A DNA stretch of 8,777 nt, taken from an uncultured Coleofasciculus sp. Lineage in GTDB: Bacteria; Cyanobacteriota; Cyanobacteriia; Cyanobacteriales; Coleofasciculaceae. Below the pieces are notes generated by a model. The model was not told the DNA's origin. It saw only the letters and a list, made by a program, of their open reading frames with translations, and did no database searches. This document shows, piece after piece, positions 1-6,428 of this stretch (positions within the stretch are counted from its first letter, which is position 1; each line of letters opens with the position of its first letter). Location of the stretch: NCBI GenBank assembly GCA_902805485.1, contig CADCTM010000703.1:1-8777 (forward strand), in the 5' to 3' direction. The translations under genes were made by a program, and so were the position numbers.

Positions 1-17
1 GGCAAGAAAAATCTTAT

Positions 18-41
18 TCATTGGTCATTATTCATTATTCA
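18..41. repeat. Short tandem heptamer repeat (TCATTNN)
   Basis: Three adjacent 7-base units are visible: TCATTGG, TCATTAT and TCATTAT, followed by a partial TCA. Degenerate heptamer arrays of this kind (STRR-type repeats) are known from spacers of filamentous cyanobacteria. This array lies downstream of the yvcK stop codon and overlaps no gene. The identification as an STRR family is from memory of the pattern; the repeat itself is seen directly. Confidence 0.6.
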
Positions 42-69
42 CAGCCAATAACTCAGACGCTTGCATTGC

Positions 70-99
70 ATCGCTACCGCTATCCGTTACATCCGCTAC
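70..99. repeat. Degenerate tandem repeat, about 9 bases per unit
   Basis: ATCCGTTAC (82-90) and ATCCGCTAC (91-99) are adjacent and differ at one base. A related ATCGCTACCGCT precedes them from 70. This is a short degenerate array in the spacer downstream of yvcK. No terminator hairpin with a U-tract was seen for yvcK here, and no gene is evident in 1-149. Confidence 0.45.
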
Positions 100-149
100 A
101 TTGCAGCCGCTGTCTCGACGCCTGATTGTGGCTGATCAACGAATAATTA

Positions 150-1517
150 TTAAACATGAGCGCGACTATACCAGCGTAGCAAGATGCGTGCCAAGCGTTG
201 AGGATTGTGCCGTACTAAATTAGTGTATTCATCTTCATCCATCACATTCGTCAGGACAATGCGACGCCCCGATTTAGCAACCGCTTCTCGGTCAAGAAAA
301 ACAGGATAAGAATTCTCTTGAGCGTAGTTAATTAAAGACTGTGCCGAGGGGACTTTTCGGTGTACTAATACAGCATTAAACAGTTTTTTGCCACAAGCTT
401 CATCAATGGCTCGGATGTGGTCGGAGACGGTGTAACCTTGAGTTTCACCAGGCTGAGTCATGATGTTACAAACATAAATACGGGGAATTGTGCGAGAAGC
501 GATCGCCTCGGCAATTTCTGGCACTAATAAGTTGGGAATGATGCTGGTATACAGGCTACCTGGACCAATAATAATGTAATCAGCTTCTTGAATTGCCTTG
601 AGCGCGGCGGGTAAAGCGGGGGGATTGGCGGGAGTACAACCAATTTTGACGATTTTACCGTTCGCTTCAGTAATGTTAGATTCTCCTTCAATACGCCGCC
701 CATCAGTTAATTCTGCCCAGAGGCGAACATCACTTAGGGTTGCCGGAAGTACCCGTCCTCGTACAGCTAAGACTTGTGAACTAGCGGCAATCGCTTGTTC
801 TAAATCTCCTGTAATCTCACTCATTGCCGTCAGGAACAAATTACCAAAACTGTGACCGACTAAACCATTACCCGCCTGGAAACGGTATTGAAATAGTTCC
901 GTTAACAGCTTCTCCTGGTCTGCCAGTGCCGCCAAACAGTTACGAATATCACCCGGTGGCAGCATCCCAAACTCTTCTCTCAGGCGTCCACTAGAACCAC
1001 CATCATCCGCCACAGTCACAATTGCCGTGATATTCGCGCTGTAAACTTTAAGTCCCCGAAGTAATGTAGAAAGACCTGTACCGCCGCCAACAACAACCAT
1101 TTTCGGTCCCCGGTTCAGGCGGCGGTGATCCATGAGAACATCAACGAGTTCTTGATTGCCGTTGGGTTTTAAGACTTCAGTAATTGAACTCACAGTTCGA
1201 GTTTGCCCCCAAAAAATCAAGACCAAACCGCAACTAATCGCGATCGGACCGGATACATAACTAGGGATAATATTTGCGATCCTTTCCAGAACTCGCTGTG
1301 TGACATCAATAAAGTAAAAAATAGGCGTCAACTTTGCCCAAATCGCCAACCCCAAGCTTGTTAGGAGTACACCACTGGCACTAATGAGCAACCAACGTTT
1401 TATTAACAATCCAGGGGCTAACCACTTAAACCAACTGTTGACCCGCTGGGGCGTCCGACCTCTTGATTCATGTCGCAGGGTGCGTAGAACTTTTTTGAGG
1501 AAACTGATTGAGGGCAT
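150..1517 (-). CDS. yvcK: Membrane-anchored YvcK/CofD-like gluconeogenesis factor
   Basis: Encodes a 455-residue YvcK-family protein from an ATG at 1517. A GTG at 1541 would add 8 residues; neither start has a clear ribosome binding site, and I prefer ATG because the following basic stretch resembles cyanobacterial relatives. The N-terminus has two hydrophobic segments (about residues 43-61 and 89-104). The Rossmann-like YvcK domain follows, with the glycine loop VVVGGGTGLSTLLRG (about 141-155) and the signature VADDGGSSGRLR (about 169-180), then PPGDIRNCLAAL. Family members bind UDP-sugars (Bacillus YvcK binds UDP-GlcNAc) and are needed for growth on gluconeogenic carbon and for normal cell-wall growth; they resemble CofD but are not thought to make coenzyme F420. 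The membrane anchor suggests action at the inner membrane. Divergent from ruvC. Family assignment is firm; the exact cellular role here is inferred. Confidence 0.95.
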   Translation of the reverse strand: MPSISFLKKVLRTLRHESRGRTPQRVNSWFKWLAPGLLIKRWLLISASGVLLTSLGLAIWAKLTPIFYFIDVTQRVLERIANIIPSYVSGPIAISCGLVLIFWGQTRTVSSITEVLKPNGNQELVDVLMDHRRLNRGPKMVVVGGGTGLSTLLRGLKVYSANITAIVTVADDGGSSGRLREEFGMLPPGDIRNCLAALADQEKLLTELFQYRFQAGNGLVGHSFGNLFLTAMSEITGDLEQAIAASSQVLAVRGRVLPATLSDVRLWAELTDGRRIEGESNITEANGKIVKIGCTPANPPALPAALKAIQEADYIIIGPGSLYTSIIPNLLVPEIAEAIASRTIPRIYVCNIMTQPGETQGYTVSDHIRAIDEACGKKLFNAVLVHRKVPSAQSLINYAQENSYPVFLDREAVAKSGRRIVLTNVMDEDEYTNLVRHNPQRLARILLRWYSRAHV

Positions 1518-1606
1518 CGCAGGTATAAGTCTGGGGAACACTAGAGACTGGATCGACTTTAACCAGGCACGAGAGAAATCATAAAGAGTTTTCGACTCAA
1601 TTTGAC

Positions 1607-1620
1607 GGTTCGTGCGTTGT
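1607..1620. repeat. Direct repeat copy 1 (14 bases)
   Basis: GGTTCGTGCGTTGT matches the copy at 1763-1776 at 13 of 14 positions. The two copies lie 156 bases apart in the same orientation within the yvcK-ruvC spacer. They may be paired protein-binding sites or flanks of an old insertion; the sequence alone cannot decide. Confidence 0.5.
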
Positions 1621-1762
1621 TAAAGCTGCCATATTACTTAATTAGCGGTGAGCGAGTGCCCACCAGGATACATTCAGAAAATTAAACCCGAATGTGATAA
1701 ATAAGACATCTACAGCTCAACAGTTATGATAAAAGCCCGCGAGGAGGCGGCTGGACGTTTAG

Positions 1763-1776
1763 GGTTCGTCCGTTGT
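1763..1776. repeat. Direct repeat copy 2 (14 bases)
   Basis: GGTTCGTCCGTTGT is the second copy of the repeat at 1607-1620, with one mismatch. It overlaps the right arm of a small stem (1753-1757/1767-1771) and ends about 50 bases before the ruvC ATG. Confidence 0.5.
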
Positions 1777-1826
1777 CTCCACTCAGGGACGTTAGATTAG
1801 ACAGGCATTGCCCACACGTTAAGCAG

Positions 1827-2360
1827 ATGGAAAAGCGAATTTTGGGACTCGATCCAGGTCTGGCAATCTTGGGTTTTGGGGCAATTCTCTGCCAAACGGC
1901 AGAAACACTTGCTGTGCCAGCAGCAAGTTGTACCAGCTTACCCATACAACCCGTACTTGAGCCAGTAAGGTTGTTGGATTTTGGTGTCATTCAGACACCC
2001 GCTCATTCTGAACTTGGTTCGCGACTGTGTACGATTTATGACGACTTGCATACCCTGATGGAACAGTGTCAACCTGACCTCGTGGCGATTGAGAAGCTTT
2101 TTTTCTACCGAATGAGTAGCACCATAACTGTAGCTCAGGCCCGAGGCGTCCTGATGTTAGTGCTAGCACAGCATAATCTTCCCATGATTGAGTTTACACC
2201 CGCTCAAATTAAGCAGGCGTTGACCGGTTATGGAAATGCCGATAAATATGATGTACAACTAGCGGTGGCACGGGAGTTGAGTTTAGAGTCCATTCCTAAA
2301 CCTGATGATGCAGCAGATGCGTTGGCGGTGGCTTTAACCGCCTGGTTTCATGAATCGTAG
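1827..2360 (+). CDS. ruvC: Holliday junction resolvase RuvC
   Basis: Encodes a 177-residue RuvC, the RNase H-fold endonuclease that cleaves Holliday junctions symmetrically, normally with the RuvAB branch-migration motor. The start ATG at 1827 puts the family motif ILGLDPGLAILGFG at the N-terminus; the reading frame runs back to a TTG at 1773, but those 18 extra residues do not look like RuvC. The acidic catalytic set is present: D9 in LDPG, E89 in LVAIEKLFF, and D161 with D164 in KPDDAADALA. The core YGNADKYDVQ region is also intact. Compared with E. coli RuvC, about 20 extra residues (roughly 23-45, rich in Ala, Pro, Ser and Thr) sit between the first two beta strands. ruvA and ruvB are not in this window, and no SD sequence stands out. 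Identity is firm. Confidence 0.96.
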   Translation: MEKRILGLDPGLAILGFGAILCQTAETLAVPAASCTSLPIQPVLEPVRLLDFGVIQTPAHSELGSRLCTIYDDLHTLMEQCQPDLVAIEKLFFYRMSSTITVAQARGVLMLVLAQHNLPMIEFTPAQIKQALTGYGNADKYDVQLAVARELSLESIPKPDDAADALAVALTAWFHES

Positions 2361-2490
2361 CCGCTTCCAACCCGGAACTCTTAGGTAACAATAAAAATAG
2401 GCTGATTTAAGCGATCGCCTGATCATTTCTTGCTCGGCCTTAAACGCACAACGATAAGCCTGGGCCGTAAATGATTACAAAAGAAACATA

Positions 2491-2542
2491 CCCGAAAACT
2501 TTACGTCAAAAATGTTGTCGGGTCATCTGTCCGAACGACAAC
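2491..2542 (+). promoter_or_regulatory. Alternative hairpins in the htrA-type gene leader
   Basis: CCCGAAAAC (2491-2499) can pair with GTTGTCGGG (2514-2522) at 8 of 9 positions. The 7-base core GTTGTCG (2514-2520) can instead pair perfectly with CGACAAC (2536-2542). The two stems share a strand and are mutually exclusive. The second ends 16 bases before the ATG of the protease gene, so it could affect ribosome access. No U-tract follows either stem, so a classical attenuator is not indicated. The pairing is seen; a regulatory role is inference. Confidence 0.35.
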
Positions 2543-2558
2543 TTACATTTTGAGTGTC

Positions 2559-3497
2559 ATGAGACCTGAGCGCTTGTTATTGTGTGCGGCTTCCCTTTGT
2601 TTACTGAGTACGCCGACTTTGAGCAGTCTTGCTGTTCCGAGTACGTTTGCGATCGCTCAAAGTGATGAGCAAACTAGCATTAATGTCTATCGCGCGGCAA
2701 GCCCAGCGGTAGTAACCATCAGTACCAGTAGAAGTTCCGGTTCTGGCAGTATTGTCAGCCCAGAAGGACTGGTTTTAACGAATAATCATGTTGTTCGAGG
2801 CATTACAGGCGGTGTGGTAAGTATCCGTACAACCACAGGGCGCTATACCGGACAGGTGATTGCGACTGATCCGACAAATGATTTGGCACTAATACGCCTC
2901 AGTACAACTGACCGTTTGCCAACCATACGTTTATCCGATGCCCAAAGTATCCAAGTCGGTCAGCGCGTTTTTGCCATTGGTAGTCCCTTTGGCTTGTCAG
3001 GAACGCTCACAACTGGTATCTTAAGCCGAATTGGTCGTAATGGCGATTTACAAACGGATGCCGCCCTTAACCCCGGCAATTCCGGTGGTCCATTGCTCAA
3101 CTCACGGGGTGAACTGATCGGTGTCAATAAAGCGATCCTCAGTACTGGGGGCGGCAATATTGGGATCGGGTTCGCCACTAGTGCTGTAGTTGCCAAGAAC
3201 TTTATTCAACAAAACCGCAACCGTAGTACGCCAAGGGCATCAATAGCAGGGACTTCAGCTTCTACTCCCTCCTTGGGAGTGACTTTAGATTCCAGGACGC
3301 TCATGATTTTGGGAGTACAACCCCGTTCCGTGGCGGCGAATCTAGGACTCAGGCGGGGAGACCAATTGATTGCGATCAACGGGCGTCGCCTTCGCTCAAT
3401 TGAAGATTTGCAAGCCTTTTTGGAAGGTCGCCCTGCTAGTGCCGTTTTCACAGTCGCGCGAAATCGCCGATTGGCTAATGTCCAAGTAAATTTCTAA
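2559..3497 (+). CDS. Secreted HtrA/Deg-type serine protease with PDZ domain
   Basis: Encodes a 312-residue trypsin-like protease of the HtrA/Deg family, which degrades or refolds damaged proteins in the periplasm or thylakoid lumen. An N-terminal signal peptide (hydrophobic about residues 6-26, likely cleavage after AIA near 33) indicates export. The catalytic triad is complete: H77 in TNNHVV, D108 in TNDLALI, and S175 in NPGNSGGPLL. One PDZ domain covers about 237-312 (LGVQPRSVAANLGLRRGDQL, then AINGRRL). It is shorter than typical cyanobacterial HhoA/HhoB/HtrA (around 400 residues), with a trimmed region between signal peptide and protease domain and a PDZ domain ending at the C-terminus. 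I chose ATG at 2559 over an upstream in-frame TTG at 2550; neither has a strong SD. Which Deg paralogue it is cannot be told from the sequence. Confidence 0.93.
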   Translation: MRPERLLLCAASLCLLSTPTLSSLAVPSTFAIAQSDEQTSINVYRAASPAVVTISTSRSSGSGSIVSPEGLVLTNNHVVRGITGGVVSIRTTTGRYTGQVIATDPTNDLALIRLSTTDRLPTIRLSDAQSIQVGQRVFAIGSPFGLSGTLTTGILSRIGRNGDLQTDAALNPGNSGGPLLNSRGELIGVNKAILSTGGGNIGIGFATSAVVAKNFIQQNRNRSTPRASIAGTSASTPSLGVTLDSRTLMILGVQPRSVAANLGLRRGDQLIAINGRRLRSIEDLQAFLEGRPASAVFTVARNRRLANVQVNF

Positions 3498-3747
3498 GTC
3501 AGTCAGATTTTGTTACTTTGTTAGCTTCTCCTTAGATTCTCTACCTTTTTTTTTGTATGCTATGTGACTAAGAGACTTCTAAAAAATTAATGATTCTGGC
3601 GTCGCGTACTGCCGAGGTGGGTTAATTAACGTGCTTTGTGATTGTGTTGGCGATGTCCAGAAAGATCGACTGTACCCCTCGTCGGGTTGCGGTTATGAGT
3701 TGGAAGTCTTGGCGGACAAACGTTTTGGTAGATGAGGAGTTTAGCGT
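3498..3747. other. Spacer between protease and SH3b genes
   Basis: This 250-base spacer holds a run of nine T residues (3546-3554) about 50 bases after the protease stop, but no stem precedes it, so I do not call a terminator. GAGGAG at 3734-3739 is a good ribosome binding site for the ATG at 3748. Short open frames exist on both strands but match nothing I recognise. Confidence 0.4.
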
Positions 3748-4407
3748 ATGAAGATGAGCTACTGGGGGCAATCTGTTGCTCTCTTGGCTTTGGTGGTCAG
3801 TGCTGTCGGCAGTGCTATAGCACCGGCTCATGCTGTTCCTGGCACGACAACAGAAACGATTCAACTGGCACAAGAGGATTTGGTCGGACAATGCCGTGCG
3901 GCAAAAGCCAGGATTGCGATTCACAGACAGCCTTCTAGTTCCAGTCCAGCCGATCGCATTTTAGTGACCAATGAACGGGTGACTCTTGCCGATAACGGTA
4001 ATGGTCAGGGTTGGGTCAGAATTAGTGCGCCAATTGCGGGATTTGTTCAGGCATCTGATCTGGCTTCTTGTTCAGGTGGTGTTGCGGTCAATCCCACGCC
4101 GAAACCAGCCCCAGCTCCAGCCCCAGCTCCAGCCCCAGCCCCAACAACAACAACGACAAGCCTCTGCCGTGTCGTAGCCTACAACAGTCCAGAAGGGGGC
4201 TTGGCGATTCGTTCGCGACCTGACCGAACAGCGCCGAGAACTGATGGTGTAAAGTTTGGCGACCGAGTGACCCTGCGGACAAGTCCTCCCCCCTCTAATC
4301 TGGATAAAGATGGACGCGACTGGGTGGAAGTCACAGCGCCTTCTCGCGGTTGGGTTTCTAATGGGTTTCCGAGTTCAAGGTCAATGAATCTTGGCCCTTG
4401 TCCCTAG
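3748..4407 (+). CDS. Exported protein with two SH3b domains
   Basis: Encodes a 219-residue protein with a signal peptide (hydrophobic core about residues 8-24, likely cleavage after AHA near 29). Two bacterial SH3-like domains follow, about residues 46-110 and 138-218, joined by a Pro-Ala linker (six PA units, 120-131) and a Thr run. Each domain is bracketed by cysteines: C49 (GQCR) and C108 (ASC), then C140 (SLCR) and C218 (GPC). They share the patterns RVTL, WV.....P..G.V and an R.P near the start, so they look like an internal duplication. SH3b domains usually bind cell-wall peptides or other ligands and often accompany hydrolases; no catalytic domain is present here. The cysteine pairs suggest a disulfide in each domain after export. 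Start fixed by the GAGGAG site 8 bases upstream. Function is unknown beyond an envelope or extracellular binding role. Confidence 0.85.
   Translation: MKMSYWGQSVALLALVVSAVGSAIAPAHAVPGTTTETIQLAQEDLVGQCRAAKARIAIHRQPSSSSPADRILVTNERVTLADNGNGQGWVRISAPIAGFVQASDLASCSGGVAVNPTPKPAPAPAPAPAPAPTTTTTSLCRVVAYNSPEGGLAIRSRPDRTAPRTDGVKFGDRVTLRTSPPPSNLDKDGRDWVEVTAPSRGWVSNGFPSSRSMNLGPCP
4105..4140 (+). repeat. In-frame CCAGCY hexamer array (Pro-Ala linker)
   Basis: Six tandem hexamers (CCAGCC or CCAGCT) encode six Pro-Ala pairs in the linker between the two SH3b domains. Because each unit is six bases, slippage would change linker length without breaking the frame. A CAA/ACA-rich run encoding threonines follows directly. 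Confidence 0.9.
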
Positions 4408-4435
4408 TTTCATTTTGCGAAATAGGGCTTGCTTT

Positions 4436-4468
4436 GTGTAACCTTCTATGCTGCGGCTGGCGTTACAC
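4436..4468. repeat. 7-base perfect inverted repeat after SH3b gene
   Basis: GTGTAAC (4436-4442) and GTTACAC (4462-4468) are perfect complements around a 19-base loop, beginning 29 bases after the SH3b stop. It could mark a transcript 3' end, but the loop is long and no U-tract follows, so a terminator call is weak. Confidence 0.35.
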
Positions 4469-4560
4469 GATTGGCTTGATGATGATTGTGGGGTGGACAT
4501 CTTGTCTGCCCTTTAATTACAGCAGTTTTCAACTTAATCAAGGTACAGGCACTGGTCGGC

Positions 4561-4624
4561 AGGGCGGGTTTTGGAGAAAAAATAGTTGGCTTGAATAACA
4601 AGGGTAATTCTAAACCCGCCCCTA
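4561..4624. repeat. GGGCGGGTTT inverted repeat, MITE-like
   Basis: GGGCGGGTTT (4562-4571) is perfectly complementary to AAACCCGCCC (4612-4621), with a 40-base AT-richer centre. Dispersed elements with GTAGGGGCGGGTTT-type ends are common in large cyanobacterial genomes, and the right end here continues as CCTAC, matching that pattern. The left end is less well conserved. The inverted repeat is seen; membership of a dispersed family is from recollection. Confidence 0.55.
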
Positions 4625-4707
4625 CGCTTTTATGTACTCGCGCGAAAAGAGCACACTTGCGATCAGAGGACGCAGGACGCCCATCCCACAAAACTCAGGA
4701 GGTTGGC

Positions 4708-5991
4708 TTATGTAGTCAAAGAGGCGATCGCTTTTTCTACTGCTTGTGCCGCTGCGTCAATCTCTGCCGCCGACACAATCAACGGCGGGACAAAGCGAAT
4801 CACCTTGGGACCTGCTGGCACTAGCAACAAGCCTTCTGCCATTGCCGCTTTCACAACATCAATTGAGGTCATCTCAATTTCAGCGTTGAGTTCCATGCCG
4901 TTAATTAAACCCCAGCCGCGCACTTCCTCAACAAGGTTAGGATAACGATGAGCGATCGCTCTTAATCTTGTCCGCAATTGTTCGCCCCGTTGCTGGACAT
5001 TTTGCAGAATGTTCTCTTGTTCTAAGGTTTGCCCGACGGTTAATGCCGCAGCACAGGCAAATGGATTGCCGCCAAAGGTGCTAGCGTGATCCCCAGGCTC
5101 AAAAACGTCGCAGAACTTCTTACACATCATCGCCCCAATCGGGATACCGCCGGCTAATCCCTTAGCACTGGTAAAGATATCCGGTTCAATTCCCAGATTC
5201 TCATATCCCCAGTATTTGCCAGTACGACCCATACCGACTTGGACTTCATCCATAATCAGGAGGATGCCGTTTTCGTCGCAGATTTTCCGCACGCGCAGAA
5301 AGTAATCGAGTTCGCCGGGACGGACTCCGCCTTCTCCCTGCAAGGCTTCCAGCATAATTGCACAGACTCGTTGGTTGCCCTCATCTAGGTCGGTAATCGC
5401 ATTTTCCAACGCCCGAATATCGTTGTAGGGGACGTAGTTGAATCCAGGCACCAAGGGGGCAAAGTTCTTTTGATACTTGGGCTGACCTGTGGCTGTAATC
5501 GTCGCGAGCGTCCGTCCGTGGAAACTGGCTTTTGCGGTCAAAATTACGGGCTTCTCAATGTCTAAGACCGTGTGGGCGTATTTCCGGGCAAGTTTGATTG
5601 CTCCTTCGTTAGCTTCGGCTCCGGAGTTGCAGAAAAATACGTGATCGGCGCAGGAATGGTCTACGATCCACTTGGCGAGTTCCCCTTGTACGGGAATGTA
5701 GTACAAGTTAGAAACATGATGCAGGGTTTTGATTTGCCGCGTGACAGTTTCGACTAATGCCGGGTGCGCGTGTCCTAATGTGCAGGTGGCAATTCCGGCG
5801 ACAAAATCCAGATATTCGCGTCCTTGAGTATCCCAAACGCGGCAACCTTGCCCCCGTTCCAATGCTAGGGGAAAACGCCCGTAGGTTGTCATGACGCTGG
5901 CGTCGAAGTCAGTAGGATCGTACGGTGCAGATACACCGAGGGCTGATTCAGCAGGGATTGGGGGATTTGGAACTACAGTTTCGAGGCTCAC
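4708..5991 (-). CDS. argD: Acetylornithine aminotransferase ArgD
   Basis: Encodes a 427-residue class III PLP aminotransferase that converts N-acetylglutamate semialdehyde plus glutamate to N-acetylornithine and 2-oxoglutarate in cytosolic arginine biosynthesis. Visible motifs in order: YGRFPLALERG (37-47), LDFVAGIATCTLGHAHP (61-77), the phosphate-binding NSGAEAN (122-128), FHGRT (157-161), MDEVQVGMGRTG (247-258) with D248 near the PLP ring, the Schiff-base lysine K277 in TSAKGLAGG, and STFGGNP (304-310). The start is GTG at 5991, supported by TAAGGA at 6000-6005 with 8 bases of spacing; the next ATG (residue 34) would cut conserved N-terminal sequence. Length is typical allowing for a 30-residue leader. 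Other ornithine/GABA-type class III enzymes are possible, but the motif spacing favours ArgD. It is divergent from the channel gene. Confidence 0.94.
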   Translation of the reverse strand: MSLETVVPNPPIPAESALGVSAPYDPTDFDASVMTTYGRFPLALERGQGCRVWDTQGREYLDFVAGIATCTLGHAHPALVETVTRQIKTLHHVSNLYYIPVQGELAKWIVDHSCADHVFFCNSGAEANEGAIKLARKYAHTVLDIEKPVILTAKASFHGRTLATITATGQPKYQKNFAPLVPGFNYVPYNDIRALENAITDLDEGNQRVCAIMLEALQGEGGVRPGELDYFLRVRKICDENGILLIMDEVQVGMGRTGKYWGYENLGIEPDIFTSAKGLAGGIPIGAMMCKKFCDVFEPGDHASTFGGNPFACAAALTVGQTLEQENILQNVQQRGEQLRTRLRAIAHRYPNLVEEVRGWGLINGMELNAEIEMTSIDVVKAAMAEGLLLVPAGPKVIRFVPPLIVSAAEIDAAAQAVEKAIASLTT

Positions 5992-5999
5992 TAAGTTAA

Positions 6000-6005
6000 T
6001 CCTTA
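6000..6005 (-). promoter_or_regulatory. argD ribosome binding site
   Basis: The minus strand reads TAAGGA, then eight bases, then GTG. This SD-like site decides for the GTG start of argD. Confidence 0.7.
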
Positions 6006-6041
6006 TTGAAGTATTGGACGATGAAAATTATTTGAGGATGG

Positions 6042-6084
6042 GTTGAAAGACGTGATTAAGCAGCCCTTAATCACGTTTTTCAAC
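6042..6084. repeat. Long inverted repeat upstream of argD
   Basis: Arms 6042-6060 and 6066-6084 (19 bases each) are complementary at 18 positions around a 5-base loop CAGCC. The single exception is G6049 with T6077, which forms a G-U wobble in plus-strand RNA and a C-A mismatch in minus-strand RNA, so the structure is best paired on the plus strand. The inner ten pairs (CGTGATTAAG/CTTAATCACG) are followed on the plus strand by five T residues, like an intrinsic terminator. It lies 50 bases upstream of the argD start, where no plus-strand gene is known to end. It may terminate a small plus-strand transcript, fold in the argD leader, or be a palindromic binding site. Confidence 0.6.
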
Positions 6085-6353
6085 AGAAGATATGAGATTT
6101 TAAACCACGGGTACAGATTTTTGGTGATCACGGAAAGAACTTTTTGGCTCGGCTCTTAGCCACTGGAATCACATCCTTATTAGATCTTATCTAGGGAAAA
6201 GGTAGCTCTGTAGAACTTCTTATCGAGATTTTTCCCACCAAATCTTGACAATTTTTTGAGTTTGATTGGGTTTAGCGATACACAAGGTCATAGTGAGAGG
6301 AATATTAGCAATAGGGGAAGATTTTGCCGTAAAAATTGCTACCCTTTTCGGCG

Positions 6354-6386
6354 CAAGCATAAGCATTGTTTGATTGTGTATGCTTG
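6354..6386. repeat. 8-base inverted repeat before channel gene
   Basis: CAAGCATA (6354-6361) and TATGCTTG (6379-6386) are perfectly complementary around 17 bases. AAGCAT is also directly repeated at 6355-6360 and 6361-6366. The element ends 42 bases before the GTG start, a position suited to an operator or leader hairpin; this role is inference. Confidence 0.4.
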
Positions 6387-6428
6387 TAGCTTCTGGCGAC
6401 CCATTTCTTGTAGAAGTGATAATAGGCA

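Larger units (their letters stand above)
1518..1826. promoter_or_regulatory. Divergent yvcK-ruvC intergenic region
   Basis: This 309-base spacer must hold the promoters of both yvcK (minus) and ruvC (plus). A TATGAT at 1725-1730 could be a plus-strand -10 box for ruvC, but no convincing -35 lies 17 bases upstream. An imperfect hairpin (GGTGAGC 1647-1653 with GCCCACC 1658-1664) pairs fully with one wobble only in the minus-strand transcript, so it could sit in a yvcK leader. GGACG (1753-1757) and CGTCC (1767-1771) form a small stem in the ruvC leader. No additional gene is recognised. Confidence 0.4.
4408..4707. other. 300-base spacer between SH3b gene and argD
   Basis: Convergent spacer: the SH3b gene ends at 4407 and argD ends at 4708 on the other strand. 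It holds a 7-base perfect inverted repeat (4436-4442/4462-4468), the GGGCGGGTTT inverted repeat (4562-4621) and a tandem AGGACGC heptamer pair (4667-4680). No terminator with a U-tract is obvious for either gene, and no credible gene is seen. Confidence 0.5.
5992..6428. promoter_or_regulatory. Divergent argD-channel intergenic region
   Basis: This 437-base spacer lies upstream of both argD (minus) and the channel gene (plus). It contains the argD ribosome binding site (6000-6005, minus strand), a long inverted repeat (6042-6084), a small TAGAT-ATCTA palindrome (6181-6193), a TTGACA (6245-6250) without a matching -10 box at 17 bases, and an inverted repeat just before the channel start (6354-6386). 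Open frames on both strands are not recognisable as proteins, so I call no gene here. Confidence 0.5.

Noticed and set aside
598..855. Plus-strand 85-residue open frame inside yvcK
   Set aside because: Antisense shadow of a strongly supported gene.
3546..3554. Run of nine T residues after the protease gene, as a terminator
   Set aside because: No complementary stem precedes it on either strand.
3653..3751. Small plus-strand peptide (32 residues) whose TGA overlaps the SH3b gene ATG
   Set aside because: The ATGA overlap is suggestive of coupling, but there is no ribosome binding site and no recognisable sequence.
3622..3924. Minus-strand open frame across the start of the SH3b gene
   Set aside because: Its tail reads somewhat like protein, but it overlaps a well-supported gene with signal peptide and ribosome binding site, and I recognise no family.
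6245..6273. TTGACA as a -35 box for the channel gene
   Set aside because: No acceptable -10 hexamer occurs at 16-18 bases; it remains only a weak candidate.
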